This document shows positions 50,001 to 62,162 of a DNA stretch of 64,000 nucleotides, piece by piece; the first letter of the stretch is position 1, and every line of letters begins with the position of its first letter. The stretch comes from Eulemur rufifrons (lineage: Eukaryota > Chordata > Mammalia > Primates > Lemuridae), in NCBI RefSeq assembly GCF_041146395.1, contig NC_091001.1, positions 103,190,965 through 103,254,964 of the forward strand, in the 5' to 3' direction. The notes under the pieces are model-generated. The model saw only the letters and a program-made list of their open reading frames with translations. It was not told the DNA's origin and did no database searches. The position numbers were made by a program, and so were the translations under genes.

Positions 50001-50160
50001 CCGTAAGCAAATTACTTAACCTTTCTAGTAATAGACATAGTTTCTTCACTAAATGGAGATAACAATATCTACTTATAGGGCTATTGTGTAACATAAATGA
50101 GATAACATGTACATGCCCAACAATATAACCAGACTGATCTATTTAATAGAAACTAAATAG
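50000..50160 (+). repeat. MIR fragment
   Basis: 'gcaaattacttaacctttctagtaatagacatagtttcttcactaaatggagataacaatatctacttatagggctattgtg' follows MIR and directly abuts the MER20. Confidence 0.75.
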
Positions 50161-50199
50161 ATGGTATGAACATTATTAAATGCTATTAGAACTGAAAGG

Positions 50200-50790
50200 T
50201 TTTTGAGAGCATCTTGACCAACTGGTCTTGTCCAACGTACCTGCTGCGCACTGTTTCACATCTACTGGGCTTTTCTTTCACTCTGGTCACTGCCAAGATG
50301 ACCACTTCTGTGCAGGCTTTGCCCTGCTTCCCTGCAGGGCAACTGAGAGTACTTTGTTTCAGGCTTCTCTCCAGATCTCTCATTTCCTGATCCAGGGCTT
50401 CTCTGATACTTCTGAGTAAACACCTGTGGAATCTTGCTCCACAATCATGCAAGTGTAGCCTGTAAATGCGGGGACTTCAGCACCTTCAGGGCCCCACTGA
50501 CTGATGAGGCACTGATGAATAAATGTGTTCCCCTTTTTTCCCCTGGGTAGACTGGTTTGAGACACATTTCTTGGGGCTCCCCGAAGATTCTGAGTCCCAG
50601 TAGCCCCAGACAGTGGCCAACTCAATAATACACATATCCTTCTATTGGCTTCTCCTCCTTCCCTGTTTCAGTCCTCTTGTCCTTCACTTCTGTTCTCTGG
50701 GATCATTTCTCCAATAAACTGCTTGCATGTAAGCCTTTTTCCTAGGCTCTGCTTTCAGGAAACCTTGGTGGTGACATCTCTCATCTGAGA
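50200..50790 (+). mobile_element. Probable solo LTR remnant (family uncertain)
   Basis: GC-richer than its surroundings. Near the end 'tctccaataaactgcttgcatgtaagcctttttcctaggctctgctttcaggaaacc' has the layout of an LTR poly(A) region (AATAAA, then 'ggctctgcttt..ggaacc'). Open frames on both strands are short. No internal retroviral sequence was seen. Confidence 0.45.
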
Positions 50791-50925
50791 GATAGGGAAT
50801 AGCGGCCCAGAAAGATGAGGAAATTTTTCAAAGGTCATACAGTCAGTGCTAAAGCCAAGACTAGAAACAATACATCCTGACATGTCTTCAGTGCTCTTTC
50901 CACTGCAACATCATTTCTCTTCACA
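50785..50925 (-). repeat. MIR fragment, reversed
   Basis: 'ggcccagaaagatgaggaaatttttcaaaggtcatacagtcagtgctaaagccaag' follows reversed MIR. Confidence 0.65.
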
Positions 50926-52170
50926 TTATAGTTTGGCTTGGCTTATCAGTGCTATTTATGTGCTCAATGTTTTGGTTATTATTAGGGACTGTTAAAATAT
51001 GACAGGAAGGCATATGCTAATAAAATGCGTGGGGTTTTGGAATGCCAGCAAAAACTGTTTATGCCGTGGTTAAAAAAAATTATTTAAAGAATTTTAGGTG
51101 TTTTGCCATCTGGAATATCTACAAAAATATAAAACTGTATCTCAAGTTTACAAGATCCTTAAGTATGCATATACATATAGTTGTACTTCTATAAGGTTTG
51201 CATAACAAGAAGTATTGTTAAAAAACCTTCACCAAATTTCTATGTTATTCGATATTTCACAAAATCTGTAGGTCATTTTAAGACATGAAAAAGCCATTGA
51301 CTCTGATGAAAATGAAATCATACCTAATACTGTTCAAAAGTGTTGATCAAATGTGTTGAAAAAAGGCTTTAATATATCATTTTAAATCACCTATAATATA
51401 TCTGACAAATTAAGAGTAGGCAGAAATATATTGCTACATTATGTGGTATTTACATTGGCCTGTCTGTGGCATTACACTTTCCAGAGGTTGGAGAGAGCAT
51501 GGTGTTCTTCTGCAGACAAATCTTCTGTCACAATCTAATTCGCAATTGCTTTTAACGAATTGTAAACTCATGCCAAGTGGGAGGTGATGCATTAATTTGT
51601 GTTAATATTTGTGAAAATGCATGTGAACATACTGAGTGAGTCACCCTAGAGTCTGGATTACCTTGCTCAGGAACAAAAGGATCAGCAGGGTTTCTGCACC
51701 TCTGAGCTCAGAAAAGCATTAAGCCTTAGCTTATCTACCTCAGAAAGCACTAGACTTATCCTAGTACTGCTGCATCAGGGCTCTTATTTTTCATCAGTGG
51801 TGATTCTGTTCTAAGGGGAGAAAAGAAGTAGGAATTATTTTGGAGACAGACGATAGGATAACCAATTTGGGGGCATGGGAACTGGATTGTGGAATGTTAG
51901 AAAGTATTAACATTTTCTACTCAAAAAGTCTAAACAAGGAGCAATTGATTACATGTGTTCCCTTCTTGTGCCAGGCTGAAAAAAGCCTTGCAAGTCCAGG
52001 GTTTCATCAGTGGAAACTTTAAACAATGCTGTTGGCTGGCTTGAAAGCTTGCCCCAGAATGGAGATTTTCTTGATGGTGCTGGACATTTTCTTGGTTCTG
52101 CTGGACCACCTATTGTCTCCATTCTACTTACATTGTCCTTAGGCCCCACTTATTATAGTATGTGACAGGA
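50925..52170. other. Unclassified intergenic DNA
   Basis: No gene or repeat recognised. Confidence 0.45.
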
Positions 52171-52700
52171 CCTCGTATGTCATGCTGAATAAGTTGGACT
52201 TTATCTTAAGAAAACTGGCTAGATAGAGGCAGTTTTAAAGCAAGGAATGACTTCAGGTATTTATTTTACTAGTGAGCAGGAGGTGGAGGAAACTGGCAGA
52301 AGGAAAGTCAGTTTTGATGCTATTGATATAATAGAATTAAAAAATGATGGAAGATTTCACTTAGAAAGTGTAAGTGGAGGTGGTGAGCGCACATTCAATT
52401 TAGAAGTAAAAGGAAATGACTCATTTCACTTGTTGATTAAAGGGATATTGCATAATTTCACTTACGTATTTTGTGTAAACTCTTGCCAGCATCGTTGTCT
52501 TTTCCTCAGATACATATTCTACTTTTAACATGTATTGGCATTCATTCATTCACTTATTCAGATATTTATGGAGCACCAAACAGTAGATTCTATAACAGCA
52601 AGGGGAAAGAAAGATAGAAATTACACAAAAACTGTATTGACTGTGGTGATAGATACAGATCTTGATTTCTGCTTAAAGGAGGTTATAATCTACTGGGGGG
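52170..52700 (-). repeat. L2 fragments, reversed
   Basis: 'gctgaataagttggactttatcttaag ... agttttaaagcaaggaatgac' and 52535-52700 'cattcattcacttattcagatatttatggagcacc' resemble reversed L2. Confidence 0.5.
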
Positions 52701-52869
52701 GCATCTAAACTTACTTTGTAATATGATTATATTTTACTCTTCCTAGAGAAAAATAAGCACAAGATAAGGAGCCAAAGATTTGTGTTCTATTTCCACCACT
52801 GATTTCTGAAAACTCTTAGATAAATCACTTTTCTAGCTGTCTCCTAATTTGTGAAATAAGAAGCTTGCA

Positions 52870-53640
52870 ACTTCAAAATGTTATGAGCTGCTCAACATCA
52901 TTAGTTCTTAGGGAAATGCAAATCTAAACCACAATGAGATATCATTTCACACTCACCAGAATGTCTGTAATAAGATAGACAATACCAAATGTTATTGCAG
53001 ATGTGGAAAATGTGAACTCTCATACATTGCTCATGGGAATGTAAAATGGTGCCGCTACTTTGGAAAATAGTTTGGCAGTTTCTCAAAAAGTTAAACACAA
53101 AACTACTATATGATCCAGAACCCAACTCTAGATATTTACCTGAGAGAAATGAAAACCTATGTCCACACACAGTCCTGTGAGCGAATGTTTATAGCAGCAT
53201 TATTCCTGGAAGCTGGAAACAACCTCAATATCTATCAAATTGTGAATGGGTAGACAAAATGTGGTATATCTATACAGTGGGATATTACTCAGCAATAAAA
53301 AGGAATGAACTATTGATATGTTACTTCATGGATGAACTTCAAAAACATGTAAAGTGAAAGCATCCATACATGAGATTGCATTTTATGTAATTCCATTTAT
53401 AGAGACAGAAATTGCATTAGGATTTCCTGAGGCTAAGGATAGGACAAAAGTTTAACTCTAAACGGGCATGAGGGAGATGGTCATTAGTCTAAATGGGCAT
53501 TATTAGGGAGATGAAAATGTTCTAAAACTGATATATGGTTATAGTTGATTATTAAGAATCATGGAATTGTAAACTAAAAATGGGTGAATTTTATGATATG
53601 TAAAACGTGTTTCAATAAAGCTGTTGGAAACATGCTATGA
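52870..53640 (+). mobile_element. L1M 3' end: ORF2 C-terminus and 3' UTR, 5'-truncated
   Basis: 'ctcaacatcattagttcttagggaaatgcaaatctaaaccacaatgagatatcatttcac' and 'gggatattactcagcaataaaaaggaatgaac' are the L1 ORF2 end, followed by an older-type 3' UTR ending 'ttcaataaagctgtt'. ORF2 is broken by many stops. A dead retrotransposon, older than the copy at 57.6 kb. Confidence 0.88.
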
Positions 53641-55215
53641 ATGATAAATGATGGCCTCTGACACCAGTATCCTTTGAGAGGCATGTAGAACAGAGACGTG
53701 ATATAGCCAGAGTCAGCACATTTTCTGAATGCAATTTCTATTGCACAGAACAATTACTTGAAGTTTTATAATACTTTTCCTTTAGTGCTTCTCACAATGT
53801 GATTTAATTTGTTTTGCTTGAGACTTTAATATTTCAGATCCATCAAGCATTTGCCAAGGGGGTGCCTTTTTCTTCTTTTGATTTCCCAGAAGGATAAAGG
53901 GGGTCTGGCATATAGGACTTGGCTTGTTGTACTTGGTGGGGATGGCTCTACTTTTAGTATGAGCTTCACTCCATCTTACTACAGCTGGGTGCTTGATTAG
54001 CTAAGAAAATACAAACATAATGAGTTTACTCCTGCCAACCTAGGAATTGTGCAAATTGTCTTTAGATGTTATTCTCTGTAAACTAATTAATAAATTCATA
54101 ATTAATAAACTAATAATTTCATAGAAGTGTTTTCATTTTTATTCTGCTTATTTTTTCTTTTAAACCTTTATACTAATTTATCTTTACTCACTAAAAGAAT
54201 GATATGTTAACCCTTCACTTATAAGTATTTTTAATTTCTTTTTTTCATTTTCTCTTCATCTCTTCATTTTACCTGTTCTCTTTTGAATTTTCTTTCCTTT
54301 TTGGGTTTCTTGATTCTTTCTTTTTGGCAGTTATGTCTAACTATGAAAATTCTTGGAAAATGTAAATCCCGATAGAAAAAAATATGAAGATAAATGGAAT
54401 CTCAGAAAATTAATTTGCTTTTCCTTCTCAAATTTTTATAGATATATGACTCAAGTAAAACCACAAAGCTGCACAGATACAAGAACTCATTTCTTGAATG
54501 CATTTCCTATAGTGATTTAAAAAATTCCTTTGTTTTCCTATTGAGCATTCTTATTTGTTGCTTTTAGTGACATAAAAATACAAAGTATTTATTAAGTTAG
54601 TGTAAACAAAATTTACCTTTTTTATTCTTCAAAGGCAGCTATAGTTTATCCTGGATTCTTTAAAGGAGAGAGACGGGAAACTAAAATGTGATTATGTAGA
54701 ACTCAGAGTGATTTTTTCCCACTCAGCACAACGGGTTGTCTATAAACTGGTGCTAGAATCCTCTTTACTTATTTTAGCATTATTTCTGTCTAATTTAGAT
54801 TATAATTCCACTGGACAGGTTATTATGGCCTGCAAGCCACCTAGTGTTTTATTGATATCCAATAAGCATTAAGTAGGCAATAACCTTTGATTATACAGCT
54901 TATTACCATGAATAATTAATCTTTGTAGTTGTGTGTTCATTTAAGTAAAATTATAACGAAGTCCCACTTAGTAATTCATTGTATCCCAGAAATCTAAGGC
55001 CACTAACGAGTTAATTTTGGGGGGGTCACCAAAAATATTTTGCATTTGTTTGTCTCAGGCAAGTTGACTACCATAATGAAACGAATAACAAAAATGAACT
55101 CAAACTGAAACAAACCCACTCTACAAGCAGCAGTGACTAATTAAAGCATACTTGATTAAAGCCTGACTTTCCAAAGATTTCTTACTTGATAGCATGTGCA
55201 AAGTACAATCTTAAT
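53640..55215. other. Unclassified AT-rich intergenic DNA
   Basis: No gene or repeat recognised. Confidence 0.45.
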
Positions 55216-55432
55216 GATAATAGCAAACACTTATTTTATGCATACTGTGTGCCAGCACATCAAGGACTAACTCTTCTAATCTTCTCAACTTTACAGGTAA
55301 GGAAACTAAAGCAGAGATGTAAAGCAATTTGCACAATTTCACATGCTAGAAAAGGGTAAAATTGAAATTTGAACCCAAGTAGCCTATCGTCAGCCTATGT
55401 GCTTAACTACTACACATACTGCCTTGCTAAGT
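55215..55432 (-). repeat. MIR, reversed
   Basis: 'ttatgcatactgtgtgccagcacatcaagg' through 'aaatttgaacccaagtagcctatcg' and 'gtgcttaactactacacatactgcc' is reversed MIR. Confidence 0.8.
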
Positions 55433-55796
55433 AGAAGAGATTCTGTACATGGTGCATAGTAAGTTAGGTGGATACTTAAAGAATGAAAAAAAAGCACCAT
55501 GGCAAACAATATTGGACCTACTGGAAATACATTATTACCATCTGGGAAGAGAAAGATAAGAAATAAGAGAACAATATCTTAAATTGATTTAGAATCTTAA
55601 ATAGTGAATTGTTTTCCCTCAAATTTTGGAAGACATTGTTATCTTATTTTTTTTCTTTTCTGATTGTAATAGCATACTTCCAGTAAGTCCAGTCTTATTT
55701 GGTATGCTGTTTTTTTATTCTTTAAGTACCTTACGACAAGTCAATTTTTAATCAAGCGTGAGGCTACAGTAAAAATAATTTCAGTTTCAACAAGGT

Positions 55797-56343
55797 CAGC
55801 ATTACTCTGATACTAAAGCCAGACAAGGACACTATAAGAAAAGAACATTACATGTCAATATCCCTGATGAACATAGATGCAAAACTCCTCAACAAAATAC
55901 TAGCAAGCCAAATTCAACAGCACATGAAAAGGATCATCCACCATGATCAAGTGGGATTTATCCCATGGATGCAAGGATGGTTCACATATGCAAACTTATG
56001 TGATACACCACATTAACAGAATGGAGGACAAAAACTATGTGATCATCTCAGTAGATACAGAAAAAGCATTTGACAAAATCTGCCATCTTTTCATGATAAT
56101 AACTCACAACAAATTAGGTATAGAAGGAATGTGCCTCAACACAATAAAGGCCATATATGACAAATCCACATCAAGTATCATACTGAATGGTAAAAGTTAA
56201 AAGCTTTTCCTCTATAGTCAGGAACAAGACATGGATGCCCACTCTCACCACTTTTATTCTACATAGTACTAGAAGTCCTAGCCAGAGCAATTAGGCAAGA
56301 GAAAGAAATAAAAGGCATCCAAATTGTGAAGGAAGCTGACCTG
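55797..56343 (+). mobile_element. L1 ORF2 reverse-transcriptase region fragment
   Basis: A stretch of the L1 ORF2 reverse-transcriptase region, with a locally open 85-codon frame at 55943-56200. It starts abruptly (5'-truncated) and breaks off at 'atccaaattgtgaaggaagctgacctg', just before the region that encodes the F/YADD catalytic motif, so it cannot be functional. Confidence 0.92.
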
Positions 56344-56349
56344 TTCAAA

Positions 56350-57590
56350 CTTCTGGCTCCAAAATGGCAGTGTAGAAGAAAACTGGCTTCACCCCTGGCC
56401 CCCAGAAAATAAAATACAAATATATAGCACTGAGATTATCACCAGCAATATCCCAGAACTCAAATATGAAAAATGAGTCATTTTCCAGGGCCACAGAGAA
56501 GAGAGAAAACTAAACTGACAGTAAGAGAATAGGATTTCCATATTCACAAGAGCCCTTCCTCCCAATCTGCCTTGCACCAAGCACATTGCAAATTTCCCCT
56601 GACTCACAGTTTCTACACTGGAAAAATTGAGATCAAGGTGGGAAACCAGCTTCTCCACCCTCTTAGGTTCCCTGGCAAAAGATATGTCTTTGCCTCAACC
56701 CACAGGAAGCATCACAAGTGCCTGAAAGGAGAAATATCCCTGCAGAAAGCCAGAGACAAAGGGGGAAGGCAGGACTACCGTCCCCAGCCCTGAGAACTCT
56801 GCTCTGTAAATTGGCCAAAGGAGACACCGAATTAGAGTGACAGTTTAGCAGCACAACACTGTAGGAGGTATGCTCTACAGGTCCCCTGGGCACAAGGCCC
56901 TAGCCAGCTTTACAACATTGCCAGAATATTCCCCTTGGGACCTCCCCCATTCCTCATGGGCAGCACTCCAATCGTTTGCTAGAGCCAAGGTAAACCTGGC
57001 TTAAGGTACAATCTATTACCAAGAAGGAGGCAGCAACCTAGTAGAAAAAAATAATAAATTCAACAGGTAAATTACAAAGAATTTCTAAGCAAACATACCT
57101 AATGAAAACCAAAACAAGCCACACAGAGAAGACTAGAATAAATAAGTAATCATTCATTGTAAAGACATAGATGTAACATCCACAAGAAACAACAGCAAAT
57201 AGGGACCCATGACCTTCCCAAACAGAAAAAGCAAGGAACCAGTGAATAACTCTGAGATAGTGATATGTGAGGAATTCAGAACAGTTTTAAGCAAACTCAG
57301 TCGTCTCCAAGATAACACAGAAACACAATTCATGAATTTATCAGAGAAATTTAACAAAAAGATTGAAATAATTTTAAAAAATCAAACATAAATCTTGGAA
57401 CTGAGAAATACATTTGTTGAGTAAAAAATTTATTAGAGGCTCTCAACAGAACAATGCATTAAGCAGAGGAAAGAATCAGTGAGCTCAAAGACAGGGTATT
57501 TCAAATTACATAGAGGAGAAAAAGGAAAAAAGATTAAAAAGGAACAAAGATAGCCCACAAGATATAGAAAATTACTTGAAAACACCACAT
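56350..57590 (+). mobile_element. L1 5' UTR and ORF1-like segment
   Basis: Starts 'ttctggctccaaaatggcagtgtagaag', resembling a mammalian L1 5' end ('caagatggcggcatag'), and is GC-richer than its surroundings. From about 57,200 a frame rich in Glu/Lys/Asn ('ctcagtcgtctccaagataacacagaaacacaattc') resembles the start of L1 ORF1 or the late 5' UTR. Open frames on both strands are short. Subfamily not resolved. Confidence 0.6.
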
Positions 57591-57599
57591 CTGAGAATT

Positions 57600-58750
57600 A
57601 CCAGTGTTCACGGATTGGAAGGATTGATATTGTTAAAATGTCCATACTACCCCAAATGATATACAGATTCAATGCAATCCCTATCAAAATTCCAATACTT
57701 TTTATAGAAATAAAAAAAATCCTAAACTTTGTGTCTAACCACAAAAGACCCTGACTTAGCCAAAGCAATCTTTAGCAAAAAGAACAAAGCTGGAGGCATC
57801 ACACTACCTAACTTCAAAATATTCTACAAAACCATCGTAGTCAAACCAGAATAGTACTGGAATAAACCACAGGAAAAACTCTTCTGGACCTTGGCCTAGG
57901 CAAAGAATTTATGACTAAGACTCCAAAGGCAAAAACAGCAACAACAAAACTAAATAAATGGGACTTAATTAAATTAAAAAGTTTCTGCACAGGAAGGGAA
58001 ATAATCAACAGAGTAAGTAGACTACCTACAGAGTATGACAAAATATTTGCAAACTATACATCCAACAAAGGGCTAATATCCAGAATCTACAAAGAGCTCA
58101 AACAAATGAGCAAGAATAAAAACAAATAACCCCATTAAAAAGTGGGTAAAAGACATGAACAGAAGTTTTTCAAAAGAAGATAGACAAATGGCTAACAGAC
58201 GTTTGAAAAATGCTCAACATCACTAATCATCATGGAAATGCAAATTAGAACCACAACGAAATACCACCTTATGCCTATCAGAATGGCCATTATTAAAAAA
58301 AAAAAAAAAGAAACGATAGATGTTGATGTGGCTGTGGTGAAAAGAGAACGCTTATAAACTGTTGGTGGAACTGTAAATTAGTACAACCTCTATGGAAAAC
58401 AGAATGGAGATTCCTCAAAAAACTAAAAGTAGACTTACCATTCTATCCAGCAATCCTACTACTGGCTTTCTGCCCAAAGGAAAAAGTCATTATATCAAAA
58501 AGACACCTGTACCCAAATGTTCACTGCAGCACAATTCACAACTGCAAAGATATGGAATCAACCTAAGTGTCCATCAACTGAGACGTGGTTAAAGAAAATG
58601 TGGTATACACACAATGGAGTTCTACTCAGTCATAAAAAGGAATGAAATAATGTCATTTGCAGAAGTTTGTATGAAACTAGAGAACATTATCCTAAGTGAA
58701 GGAATGGAAAAACAAACACCACATGTTCTCACTAATAAGTGGGAGCTAAC
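57600..58750 (+). mobile_element. L1 ORF2 3' part and start of 3' UTR
   Basis: 'aggattgatattgttaaaatgtccatactacccc' to 'ccacatgttctcactaataagtgggagct' is the L1 ORF2 C-terminal region followed by the first bases of the 3' UTR. A 72-codon piece (57911-58129) is open; elsewhere there are stops and an A run at 58295. It ends abruptly with no poly(A) tail. Confidence 0.92.
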
Positions 58751-58779
58751 TTTGTTCTTAGCTTTATGAGTAAAAGGTG

Positions 58780-58935
58780 AAGCTGAGTCTTTCAGGAAGA
58801 AACACCTGACTGGCAGGTGAAGATGTGAAGTTGGAGCTCAGGAGACAGTGCTATACTGATATTAAAGTAACATCCAAAGACATATCCAAGGAGAACAGTG
58901 TTTTCAGGACTTGAATGAATAGTATTTTTAAAAAT
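58780..58935 (-). repeat. L2 fragment, reversed
   Basis: 'caggaagaaacacctgactggcaggtgaagatgtgaagttggagctcaggagacagtgc' resembles an internal L2 stretch in reverse. Confidence 0.45.
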
Positions 58936-58939
58936 ATGA

Positions 58940-59400
58940 ACCAGATTATGTCGATATCCAGATTTAAATGCCCGAATGGCTTCTCATTATGCTGTTTTGA
59001 TAAAATTCAAACTCTGTAATCACATTGGGCTCTCTATTGTCTGCTCCCTGCCTTTTTTTTTTTTTTTTTAACCATTTTCACATTTGATTTCTGAACTCTG
59101 GTAACACTGACCTTCTTTTACTTTCTTGAGCAAAACAGGTTCTTTCCCATCTTAGGCCTTGTTTTGTATCACTTGTCTCTTCCCTCAGCGCTGCTCACGG
59201 CTAGCTCTTTCTCTCTTCGGGGATTCAATTGAAATGTCACTTCTTCTGAAAGTCTTCCTTGGACACTTTCCCAAAGTAGCCAACTCCTTCCCCATCTTCC
59301 CCATTTTTGCCCTCTCCCCCACAGCTACGCTCTGTCACATTGCTTTATTTCTTTTACAGCACTTAGCAGAATCTGAAATTATTACAGAACTGCAGAAAGG
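58940..59400 (+). repeat. L2 3' region
   Basis: 'cgaatggcttctcattatgctgttttgataaaattcaaactctgtaatc', 'aattgaaatgtcacttcttctgaaagtcttccttgg' and 'tttacagcacttagcagaatctg' follow L2. Confidence 0.72.
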
Positions 59401-60000
59401 CAAAGATAAGAAGACTCTGAAAATTCTTATTTTCTAATAAGGGAGACACACATGTATCTATTCAAACCAGTAATATGAAATAGAATGTGAAAAGTGACTT
59501 GATCAGAATAATGTTCATTTATGGCTGGAGGGAAGAGGTTGGGATTAGGATGAGGTACATGTAAGGGGTTTCTAATTCTTGACCTGAGTGGTGTTCACTT
59601 GAAAATAAGTCATTAAGCTAAACATTTGGTTTACGTGATTTTTCTGTATCTGTGTATAATTATATAATAAAATATTATTAAAAGTTCTTAGAAAAATAAA
59701 TACAGTACTATAGCAATTGAAAGGAAAGAGGGAACATTTACAGTTGTGGTTGTCAGAAAGGTGTTCTGAAGGAGGTGACCCTTGAGCTGCAATGAGCTCT
59801 ATGGGATTCCTGTGAGGTGAGATATGAGAGGGCCTTCTTGGTAGGGAGAATAAATAAAATCCCAGAAGTGGAAAAGCTACCATGTGTTTAGAGAATGGCT
59901 GTAGTCCGATATGGTTAATTGCAATCACCTTTGATGGAGGGGCGCAAAGCAAAAGCTAGGAAGAGAGCTTGGGATCATGAGGAACATAAGTAACAACTTG
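59400..60000 (-). repeat. L2 fragment, reversed
   Basis: 'aggtgttctgaaggaggtgacccttgagctgcaatg' and 'gaataaataaaatcccagaagtggaaaagc' follow reversed L2 ('gaaggtgacatttgagcaaagacctgaagg'). Confidence 0.6.
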
Positions 60001-60539
60001 TGATAAGTACTGTATGTTTCTGACTCACAGTAGTCATCTTATAAATACTTTTTTAAGTAAATGAATTCTGCATTAGGTAGTGTACAATTGGCTTCAGGCC
60101 TAGGTTAATCTGAATTTCTCTCTTGAGCAAACAGACTTGTCATATATTTCAGCCCACCACTGATGCATAAACAAGCACCTGCAGAAAATAGAAGGAAGGA
60201 AATTTAAAATCCATCAGCAGCTGTTTAAGCAAATGGCAGTAAAGACTGGGAAGCTTTCAAAGGCAGGGTAAGTGGTACATATTCACTCCCGTGGAGAGTT
60301 TTTTCTTAAATTTTGAAATGTTTGTATGTTACATTATAAATCACGAAGTGGGATACCTTGAAAATGGAGAAGAAAATCAGTGAATGTTGAACTTGGAAAC
60401 ATCTGGGCAAATAGAAGAATAGAGATAGGTTTCGGTTAAAAGTTGGATGGAATAAGTTGGAAGTAAAGAATTAAGAGCGAAATGGGAATTAGTGAGTGAT
60501 CAAATGGCTGAGCAAGAAAGTGCACATCACCTGTGTGGA

Positions 60540-60755
60540 AAAAAGCTAGTGCTTTTGAGTTAGACACTCTGTGGGTTTTGAATCTTGGTCATCCAGTGAC
60601 TGGATGACATTGGTTATCCAGTGACTTGGGCCAGACACTTACTTTGCTGAACCTCAGTTGTATTCAGGTCATATGGTTGCTGGGTTTAAGATATTGAATA
60701 TAAATTATCTTGCACTCTGCCTAGTTCCTTATAGTTCTCAATAAGTAATGTTACC
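60540..60755 (+). repeat. MIR with an internal palindrome and duplication
   Basis: 'tgcttttgagttagacactctgtgggttttgaatcttgg ... ttgggccagacacttactttgctgaacctcag' follows MIR. Within it, 60588-60608 is a 21-base palindrome, and 'tggtcatccagtgact' recurs as 'tggttatccagtgact' 25 bases later. Confidence 0.7.
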
Positions 60756-61220
60756 CTTCCACCATTCCCTCTGCTTTCCCTTCCCCCTCCTCACACTAGC
60801 ATAACTGCTGGGCTTCCACATCAAAGTTCACTGAGTAAAATGCAGTAAATTTCGGTTCACAGAGTTAGAATTGGCTTGCTATAGACCCACCCTGATGCCT
60901 GGATGCCTTTTCATATTTGATCTGAGTAAAGACCAAATTCCATCTGGAGTTTATAAAACATCTTTTACTTGTCATTTTCAAACAGATTTTTCTGCATGTG
61001 TCTACTAGATGGTTTCAAAGCTGTAAGGAGGAATAAAATGGGATGAAAGAATGCCAAGGTGGTATGTAGATTTTCCCATTAGAGCAAACAGTTTTTTATT
61101 ATTAAAATCACCAAAGTTCATTATCAAAATTACCAAATGGGCTTTCCACAAAGATGGAATAGTATGATTTTTATTAATATACACAACTACCTCACTATTA
61201 CTAACAGAGTAAATCCAAAG
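60755..61220. other. Unclassified intergenic DNA
   Basis: No gene or repeat recognised. Confidence 0.45.
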
Positions 61221-61224
61221 TTTT

Positions 61225-62000
61225 TAGTATGTATGGCAATTATGTCCCTTTATCACTGATCCTAGACTTTTGTTTTATTGCCATATGTATTTTTCAACTT
61301 TGTTATTTGCAAACTGTGTTTTATATTCTCATTCAAACCTCACAACCTCCCATCACCCATCTATTAAGTAGCGACACTAGTGATTCAAGCTTGGTCTCTG
61401 TGATTCAAAACTCTTATTTTTTTTCCACAAAAAAATGCTCTCCCTCTTTTGTACTCTGCACTGAATGCACCTTTTCTGATACATACTCTGTATGTTCTCA
61501 TCTCTATGCTTTTGCCCACAATATTCCCTCTACCTGGAGCACCTTTTTCCTTGCCTATTGTTCTATTTATCTTTCATGGTCTGGCTCAAATGATACTTTT
61601 TCAATGAAGACTTTCCTGAGATTTCTAATTGAAATTTTAGTTCTCTTCCCTGTACTCCCAAAACTCTGTGGGCCTTTATTACAGCCCAGTATCTAAGTTT
61701 GTTTTATTAGAGTTAATAATACATAAAGGATAGTAACTCATCCCCCTAGATATCAATTTTCTCCCTTTTCTTTGGGTCTACTACTGGATTTCTTTTATGT
61801 GTGAGAGAAACTTCTATTTGTGTAAGCTGTTGTTATTTTAGGGTTTCTATTATTTGCAGCTGAATAAAATTCTACCTGGTATACTTGTTATTATTTCTAG
61901 ACAGTTTCTCTTCTCTACTCCAACCTGCCCTCCTTTTCCTCTTATCACAATTATGAATTGCTTGAGGGTAGGACTGATGTTTCATTCAATTTTTACATTT
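61225..62000 (+). repeat. L2 region (old)
   Basis: 'ctatgcttttgcccacaatattccctctacctggagcacctttttcc' and 'tttatctttcatggtctggctcaaatgatactttttcaatgaagactttcctgag' follow L2. The piece at 61920-62000 ('tgaattgcttgagggtaggactgatg') is another L2 end. The 155-codon open frame at 61229-61696 lies inside this repeat and is not called a gene. Confidence 0.65.
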
Positions 62001-62004
62001 GAAT

Positions 62005-62150
62005 AAATATGTCTTAGAGGATTAGGCACTCATTTATGTATTCAACCAATACATTACTGTATGTCAGGCACTGTGATAGTTAGAAACAATTCAGATGTGG
62101 TCCCTGTTTTGATCGAGCTCAAAATCCCAGGGGGCAGACCGACTCTGAAT
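62005..62150 (-). repeat. L2 fragment, reversed
   Basis: 'ctgtatgtcaggcactgtgatagttagaaacaattcagatgtggtccctgttttgatcgagctc' follows reversed L2. Confidence 0.7.
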
Positions 62151-62162
62151 AACCAATGTTAA

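Noticed and set aside
50186..50625. Open frames on both strands in a GC-richer block
   Set aside because: Overlapping short frames on both strands and an LTR-like poly(A) layout point to a repeat, not a gene.
55943..56200. Possible coding gene of 85 codons
   Set aside because: It is an L1 ORF2 reverse-transcriptase fragment without the catalytic motif.
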